DNA of 9,391 nucleotides, from positions 1 through 9,391 of the forward strand of contig JACQMD010000046.1 in the NCBI GenBank assembly GCA_016203755.1, given 5' to 3'. Shown here piece after piece: positions 5,088 through 9,391 of this stretch. A model generated the notes under the pieces. The model searched no databases and had not been told where the DNA came from. It worked only from the letters and a program-made list of their open reading frames with translations. Each line of letters opens with the position of its first letter. Position 1 is the first letter of the stretch. Position numbers and translations under genes: made by a program. Origin of the DNA: Candidatus Roizmanbacteria bacterium. GTDB lineage: Bacteria; Patescibacteriota; Microgenomatia; GCA-001788215; 2-01-FULL-40-14.

Positions 5088-6128
5088 TTAGAACGCGTCA
5101 CTGCTCGGTTGTGGTCCCGGAACTGTTATGTTCCTTCCGCCTAATACTCCGTCATATGGTGTATCAAAACCCCTAACCACATTTCTGGTCACACTATTGT
5201 CATCTGCTCCAGTACCGCCAAAAAGATTGGTGAACACGTCATAGTCGCCAATACCAATGTTATAGCCATTCACATTACAGTCGGCAATAGCAGGATCGTC
5301 AAACACTCGGTTCGTGCTGATTGTGGTCATGTTATTCAGAGCATAAATGCCGACATCCGAGTTTCCGCCGATATTGTTGAATGATACGTTGACCCCATCT
5401 CCGGTTAGAAACAGCAAGAGCGCTGTTGCGACAAAGTTAGACGGTCCACACCATTGATTACCTTTAACATTGTTGTACTCAACAACCCCTAATGCTCCGA
5501 ACCCCAATTGAATTGAATTTGCCGCTAGATTTACTTGAGTTGCGCTTTCATTCACATCATTGTGATGAATATTAACATCAACATCACCATTAGCTACAAT
5601 GCCTGTTTTCTGCCAGTCGCTCAATACATTATGAGCAATTTCAACAGTTTGAGTATCCGGGTGTGTTCCATCAAAAGGTTCATTTCTTACCTCAATTGCA
5701 TTGCCTTCCTGACAACCTGAAGCTCCTTGATTGATGTTGTTAACGTTGTTGTGAGTGATGCTACCACTTGCTCCGTCAAACATTATTCCGCGGAGCCTGT
5801 CATCGCCACCGTCGCAAACATTTGCCAGCGAATCAGTATCAACTGTCAAATTTTTAACATGTGCTGTTGTGCCATCATTTGCGACAACTGCTCCCCTGAA
5901 ATGGTCTCCTGCCGGGTCAACTGCTGTGATTGTGTGGCCTTTTCCGTCAAGAGTAAATCCATCCGGGACTAAAATTGTCGCATCAGTTGTACAATCTGCA
6001 TCAAGATTCATAGTTGTCCCGACAGTCGTAAATGTACAAGTTGTTGCTGCATTTGCTGTACCAACAACTGCAAAAAGTGCGATTGAAAATACACATGCAG
6101 AAATTCCTAAAATTTTCTTTCTATTCAT
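5088..6128 (-). CDS. Secreted right-handed parallel beta-helix protein
   Basis: 346 aa. It has a Sec signal peptide (MNRKK, hydrophobic core, probable cleavage after ANA at residue 27). The mature part shows repeating turns of a right-handed beta-helix (PbH1/NosD-like), each with Asn at the turn: SITHNNVNNI, VEIAHNVLS, VNIHHNDVN, VEYNNVKGN, VSFNNIGGN, TISTNRVFD, SVTRNVVRG. The opening segment (DCTTDATILVPDGFTLDGKGHTI) is the usual N-terminal cap of such proteins. Six cysteines are in the mature chain (31, 46, 105, 139, 227, 284), enough for three disulfides. I see no polysaccharide lyase catalytic signature, so it may be an adhesin, a carbohydrate-binding surface protein or an enzyme of unknown specificity. 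There is no C-terminal anchor. Its start has a strong Shine-Dalgarno site. Its disulfides could be clients of the CcdA/thioredoxin system (inference). Confidence 0.8.
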   Translation of the reverse strand: MNRKKILGISACVFSIALFAVVGTANAATTCTFTTVGTTMNLDADCTTDATILVPDGFTLDGKGHTITAVDPAGDHFRGAVVANDGTTAHVKNLTVDTDSLANVCDGGDDRLRGIMFDGASGSITHNNVNNINQGASGCQEGNAIEVRNEPFDGTHPDTQTVEIAHNVLSDWQKTGIVANGDVDVNIHHNDVNESATQVNLAANSIQLGFGALGVVEYNNVKGNQWCGPSNFVATALLLFLTGDGVNVSFNNIGGNSDVGIYALNNMTTISTNRVFDDPAIADCNVNGYNIGIGDYDVFTNLFGGTGADDNSVTRNVVRGFDTPYDGVLGGRNITVPGPQPSSDAF

Positions 6129-6134
6129 ATATTT

Positions 6135-6144
6135 TCACCTCCCT
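6135..6144 (-). promoter_or_regulatory. Shine-Dalgarno site of the beta-helix gene
   Basis: The minus strand reads AGGGAGGTGA, six bases before the ATG at 6128. This shows that the organism uses canonical ribosome binding sites, in contrast with the two probable leaderless starts elsewhere in the window. Confidence 0.8.
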
Positions 6145-6158
6145 CATCAAAAGTTGAT

Positions 6159-6193
6159 ATACTATTTTTACTCCAATTAACCAGTAATGTCAA
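6159..6193 (-). promoter_or_regulatory. Weak candidate promoter of the beta-helix gene
   Basis: The minus strand has a perfect -35 TTGACA at 6193-6188. The -10 is unclear: TAAAAA (6170-6165) gives a 17-base spacer but matches poorly, while TAGTAT (6164-6159) matches better but gives 23. The location upstream of the Shine-Dalgarno site is right for a leadered transcript. Confidence 0.35.
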
Positions 6194-6321
6194 TTCCAAA
6201 AGAAAACCGAAAGAAAACCGAAATTGCTCCCGAGTCCATCAAGCGATTGGTTCAGATTATCACCGATTTAGGCACGATTGGCAATCTCCCTAAAACGCAA
6301 CTGGCTTATAGAATGGCATAA
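6187..6321 (+). pseudogene. 44-codon ORF, probable decayed gene fragment
   Basis: ATG at 6187, TAA at 6319-6321. It encodes a basic N-terminus and a helical stretch (PESIKRLVQIITDLGTIGN). Reading past the TAA in the same frame gives KHLLKELELVLMY, which continues in helical style. This suggests a single nonsense change in a longer gene that is now cut off near 6360, where the AT-rich helicase gene ends. An extended -10-like TGATATACT (6155-6163) lies 23 bases upstream on the plus strand, with a weak -35 TTCACC (6134-6139). No Shine-Dalgarno sequence is present. I do not recognise the family. It could equally be a genuine short protein or chance. Confidence 0.3.
6199..6220 (+). repeat. Tandem duplication of an 11-bp unit
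   Basis: AAAGAAAACCG occurs twice in direct succession (6199-6209 and 6210-6220), followed by AAA. Eleven is not a multiple of three, so the duplication shifts the frame of the small ORF it lies in. This fits decay of that ORF, or the ORF not being coding. Confidence 0.7.
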
Positions 6322-6359
6322 AAACATTTATTAAAAGAACTGGAACTCGTCTTAATGTA

Positions 6360-9300
6360 TCATTTCAAAATGTACTTGCACTCTGGGTAACCCGAGCATC
6401 CCCAAAAAAATCTTCCATATCTATTTCTTATTTTTTTGAGTGGTCTACCACATTCAGGGCATTTGCTGCTAAGTTCTTTAACTTTTCGCTCCGTTTTATC
6501 TTGCTTTCTACTCTTATCAACAAATTTGCATGTTGGATACAGTGAACAGCTATAGAAAATACCAAATCTTCCAGTTTTTGGCACAATCATTCCGTTCCTT
6601 CCATGCTTCAAACATTCAGGACAAGGGACAGCTTCCTCATCATCCTCGATGTTATATAATCTCACGATTTCTTTTGCACCTTTTTTAGATTTCAGCTGAA
6701 TACCATTTATATTATCTTCATCGAAGACACACAAAACTCTCTCGTTGTCGCAAATTATAAATACATCGTTTTGCCTTGCTCTCAATATGCATTTCGCCCC
6801 AATATCTTTAAGTTGATTAATAGTTTCTTCGGCAAGGGTTTGAAACAATTGGGGATATATATTTGGTAATTGAGTTATGATTTCGACGCTAACCCCTCTT
6901 TTGGTTGCTCTAAAAACTGCTTCCCTAATTTCTTTATAGAGTTTTTTACCAGTTAAATCGGAGATTGCTAATTGAACGATACTTTCTGCTGAATCAATCG
7001 ATTCATTTATTTCTTTGGAGTCAATGAAGGTTGAAATATCCACATTGTTAGCTGCTGACGATTCCAATAGATATCCATAATTTAAGGATTTACCTCTTTC
7101 CGTAATCATCGCCAGTATCTTTTTAATCAACGATGAGTTGCTATGTTTTCTGTTTATGAAGTCGCTACTCCCCAGCAATAAAAACTTATCTTTGGATCTC
7201 GTTACAGCAACATTTATGAGTTTTATGTCTTCACCACCTTCTTCACTATCATCTACAATCGGGGCAGGATTGAACATTGGATGGTCATCAGTAGTATCAA
7301 ATATAATTACTTGTCTTTGATTACCCTGAAACCTGTGAACAGTATTAACCTCTACAAATCTAGCCAAATGGTATTTCTCTCCGTCTACATTAACCATCAA
7401 ATCCGTTAATAGCTTTGCCAACAAGGACGCTTGTGCCCTATACGGAGAAACAACACCAACAATACTTATCTTTTCCTCCTCATCAATCTTTCTATCTTTC
7501 AGGTAGTGCCTTAAATAATCTTGAGTAGTAATACTTGCTAAGTATAAATCGATAAACGCATTTTTGAGAGTAAATCTTGAACCCCCTTCTTTTCTTTTGC
7601 AGGTTGCCTCAATCGAGGTTGTATCAAAATATCCAATATGGCCATCAAAAGGAGCCAGGTGACCTCGTTGCCCCCTCTCGTTTTTTAATTCTTCGCCATC
7701 TTTTAACCTACCTTTGTATACAAAACCATTTATTAAATTAGAAATATCGGGATGCATTCTATGCTGCTCAAATAGTGGTTTAACTTGGTTTATATAGTCG
7801 TTCTTTTTTATGAACCTGTCTGGGATTTCAAAATAGTCATACAAACTCCTTGATAGCCACTTTTTTGCCATTTCTGTTTTGGCTTGGGATATTGGTGGAA
7901 GTTGCAAAAAATCTCCTACTAAAATCATCTTTTCTCCCATCCCTATCACTACAAATAGGTGTGGCACTTGAGCCATTGAGATTTCATCAATAATTACAAC
8001 ATCAAAATGTTGAGATAATACCTCTGGCCTAAGGTAACATTTCGTCAGAGTTGTAGCTAAAACTCTAGCGCTGTTGAGCATCAATTTTGTTATCTGGTCT
8101 ATCTGTTCTTGGATACTTCTTTTGGTTGTTCTGATATTGTTAATTAGCGTTAAATTTTCTTCTAGCTTAGCGGTCAACTCCGAAGAAACATTTATCGTTG
8201 AGGAATCAAATCCGGACGCTTCTATTTCGTCATCTATAGTATGAAGTTCTGCTTTAGCATCTTTGATTTTCTCTTGTATTTGCTGAGTTTCTGAAGTAGT
8301 ATTGATAATCAAGTTGTCTGTTTTATTAAGCGCATCCAATAATTTGCCCATATTCAGTCCCTGCATCATATTACTGAACCAGTTATTTTTTTGAGATTTT
8401 TCCAGCTGCTGCTTTATCAACATCTTTTTATCTTCATTATCTTTAAGCGCTGCTTGCTGCTTAGCTAAATTGTCTGATAAGGTTGCTATCTCTTTTTCTA
8501 TTGTCGTTTTCTCTTCAAAATAGTGAGTAATTATTCTGTAAGTACCCAACCTATCTTCGATTTGTTTGCTTTCAGTTAATAACTTAGCTTCTTCCTCATC
8601 TATTTCAGCCAATCTCGCAAGTAGCTCTTGTGAGTTTTTTGAAGCTATATTCTTACCCATAATCATTGGATAGTCGTCGAGTGCTGGCAATTGATGAACC
8701 CCAAGTCGTAATATTTTCCCATCCTCATAAAATTCCTTCACACTTTCATTAAATTTGCCATCTGTTTCCAAAACATCCCTCAAAGCTGTATCTACTGCAA
8801 TATTGGTGTGAGAAGTTATGAGTACCCTTTTTCCTTCCTTTAACAAATACTCAACAAGTTTGCCAATAACCGTAGTCTTGCCAGTTCCAGGCGGACCCCA
8901 AATAAAACAAAATCTACTTCCTAATGCTGCTTGAATAGCATTAACTTGGTCAAAATTGAGTTTGATGGTTGAGTTACCCAAATCTACTTTCTTTATCGAA
9001 ATATCAGGTAATTGTTTCTTGCCAATAATTGAATCTGGAAAGTTAAAGTTATAGTTTTCAAGTTTTGGAGTTTGTTCTAAAACTGCTATCAATGCCTTAA
9101 GCAGAAAAATAGGGGAAATTATTAGGATAGCATTTCCTATCTTTTCACCCAAGCTGTCAGGTGTTGCTACTAAAACAGTATTTCCTTGTTTTCCAACTAG
9201 AATTGCTGAGTATCTTTTCCCCTGATAAGATATTTCAATTGGCTGGTCATCTGTAACAATTAAAACTTCTTCTGCTACAAAAGAATAAATATATTCGCCT

Positions 9301-9391
9301 GCTTCTATTTTTGTGAGCGCGCCGTCTGATACTCTAATTTCGGATTCACCTTTTTGTTCACGGTATTTTATTTCATCCTGGAGGGCAACAA
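6360..9391 (-). CDS. SF1 DNA2/UPF1-like (COG1112-type) helicase with degenerate PLD-like domain and two topoisomerase zinc ribbons (5' end off window)
   Basis: 1009 residues are visible, numbered from the first full codon at the right edge. The frame is open to that edge, so the N-terminus is missing; the TTG at 9152 is not the start, because coherent N-terminal domain sequence continues upstream. The helicase motifs are complete: GPPGTGKT (165-172), DEIS (468-471), GDFLQLPP (492-499), EQHRMHP (541-547), VSPYRAQ, VHRFQG (684-689) and VAVTRSKDK (727-735). A long charged coiled coil (about 254-434) is inserted between motifs Ia and II. Residues about 784-914 resemble a PLD-like fold, but the HxKx4D motif reads NDVFIICD (874-881). 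Two C4 zinc ribbons of topoisomerase I type end the protein (Cys 923/926/948/954 and 977/980/998/1004). Sampled GC is low (32-35% in two lines). Its role may be nucleic-acid unwinding in phage defence or repair; this is an inference. The stop is TGA. Confidence 0.93.
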   Translation of the reverse strand, partial: VALQDEIKYREQKGESEIRVSDGALTKIEAGEYIYSFVAEEVLIVTDDQPIEISYQGKRYSAILVGKQGNTVLVATPDSLGEKIGNAILIISPIFLLKALIAVLEQTPKLENYNFNFPDSIIGKKQLPDISIKKVDLGNSTIKLNFDQVNAIQAALGSRFCFIWGPPGTGKTTVIGKLVEYLLKEGKRVLITSHTNIAVDTALRDVLETDGKFNESVKEFYEDGKILRLGVHQLPALDDYPMIMGKNIASKNSQELLARLAEIDEEEAKLLTESKQIEDRLGTYRIITHYFEEKTTIEKEIATLSDNLAKQQAALKDNEDKKMLIKQQLEKSQKNNWFSNMMQGLNMGKLLDALNKTDNLIINTTSETQQIQEKIKDAKAELHTIDDEIEASGFDSSTINVSSELTAKLEENLTLINNIRTTKRSIQEQIDQITKLMLNSARVLATTLTKCYLRPEVLSQHFDVVIIDEISMAQVPHLFVVIGMGEKMILVGDFLQLPPISQAKTEMAKKWLSRSLYDYFEIPDRFIKKNDYINQVKPLFEQHRMHPDISNLINGFVYKGRLKDGEELKNERGQRGHLAPFDGHIGYFDTTSIEATCKRKEGGSRFTLKNAFIDLYLASITTQDYLRHYLKDRKIDEEEKISIVGVVSPYRAQASLLAKLLTDLMVNVDGEKYHLARFVEVNTVHRFQGNQRQVIIFDTTDDHPMFNPAPIVDDSEEGGEDIKLINVAVTRSKDKFLLLGSSDFINRKHSNSSLIKKILAMITERGKSLNYGYLLESSAANNVDISTFIDSKEINESIDSAESIVQLAISDLTGKKLYKEIREAVFRATKRGVSVEIITQLPNIYPQLFQTLAEETINQLKDIGAKCILRARQNDVFIICDNERVLCVFDEDNINGIQLKSKKGAKEIVRLYNIEDDEEAVPCPECLKHGRNGMIVPKTGRFGIFYSCSLYPTCKFVDKSRKQDKTERKVKELSSKCPECGRPLKKIRNRYGRFFWGCSGYPECKYILK

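Noticed and set aside
1..9391. CRISPR array, tRNA, rRNA or insertion sequence.
   Set aside because: No spaced direct repeats, cloverleaf-like segments, rRNA motifs, transposase motifs or terminal inverted repeats were seen on reading either strand.

Overview
The window looks like a stretch of a bacterial chromosome. It carries secretion signal peptides, Shine-Dalgarno sites upstream of two genes and sigma70-like promoters. The S8 protease and helicase genes end in TGA, which argues for the standard bacterial code rather than a recoded-TGA lineage. Several families here (DUF5667-like and DUF5666-like secreted proteins, a truncated CcdA with a membrane-tethered thioredoxin, an anchored S8 protease) are familiar from uncultured Patescibacteria/CPR and Chloroflexota-type genomes. 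That placement is an inference at moderate to low confidence; there is no rRNA or ribosomal protein here to settle it.

Layout. (1) Positions 1-1417, minus strand: a compact three-gene operon of an ArsR-family regulator, an anchored thioredoxin-like protein and a CcdA/DsbD-type membrane protein cut by the left edge. Its promoter lies directly on the regulator's start codon, so the mRNA should be leaderless. The start sits inside three copies of a 9-base half-site that look like an autoregulatory operator. (2) Positions 1427-2998, plus strand: a doubtful 53-aa ORF, then a two-gene cassette with overlapping stop and start. It encodes a secreted Ala-rich DUF5667-like protein and a six-helix membrane protein resembling the ferric-reductase/MsrQ fold but with no histidine at all. 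(3) Positions 3042-4898, minus strand: a membrane-anchored subtilisin with an intact triad, a DUF5666-like C-terminal domain and again a leaderless-type promoter. (4) Positions 5088-6128, minus strand: a secreted right-handed beta-helix protein with six cysteines after the signal peptide. (5) Positions 6187-6360, plus strand: a 44-aa ORF that looks like a decayed gene fragment. (6) Positions 6360-9391, minus strand: an AT-rich SF1 DNA2/UPF1-like (COG1112-type) helicase running off the right edge. It has a long coiled-coil insertion, a degenerate PLD-like domain and two topoisomerase-type zinc ribbons.

Together, regions 1-4 describe a cell-envelope neighbourhood: thiol-redox transfer across the membrane, secreted cysteine-containing proteins and a surface protease. 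Region 6 differs in base composition and looks horizontally acquired. Its helicase plus PLD-like fold recalls the single-protein (type II) Mokosh anti-phage architecture, but the PLD catalytic motif is lost. The strongest candidates for something undescribed are this pseudo-PLD/zinc-ribbon helicase, the histidine-free ferric-reductase-like protein with its DUF5667-like partner, and the leaderless promoter/operator arrangement of the redox operon.
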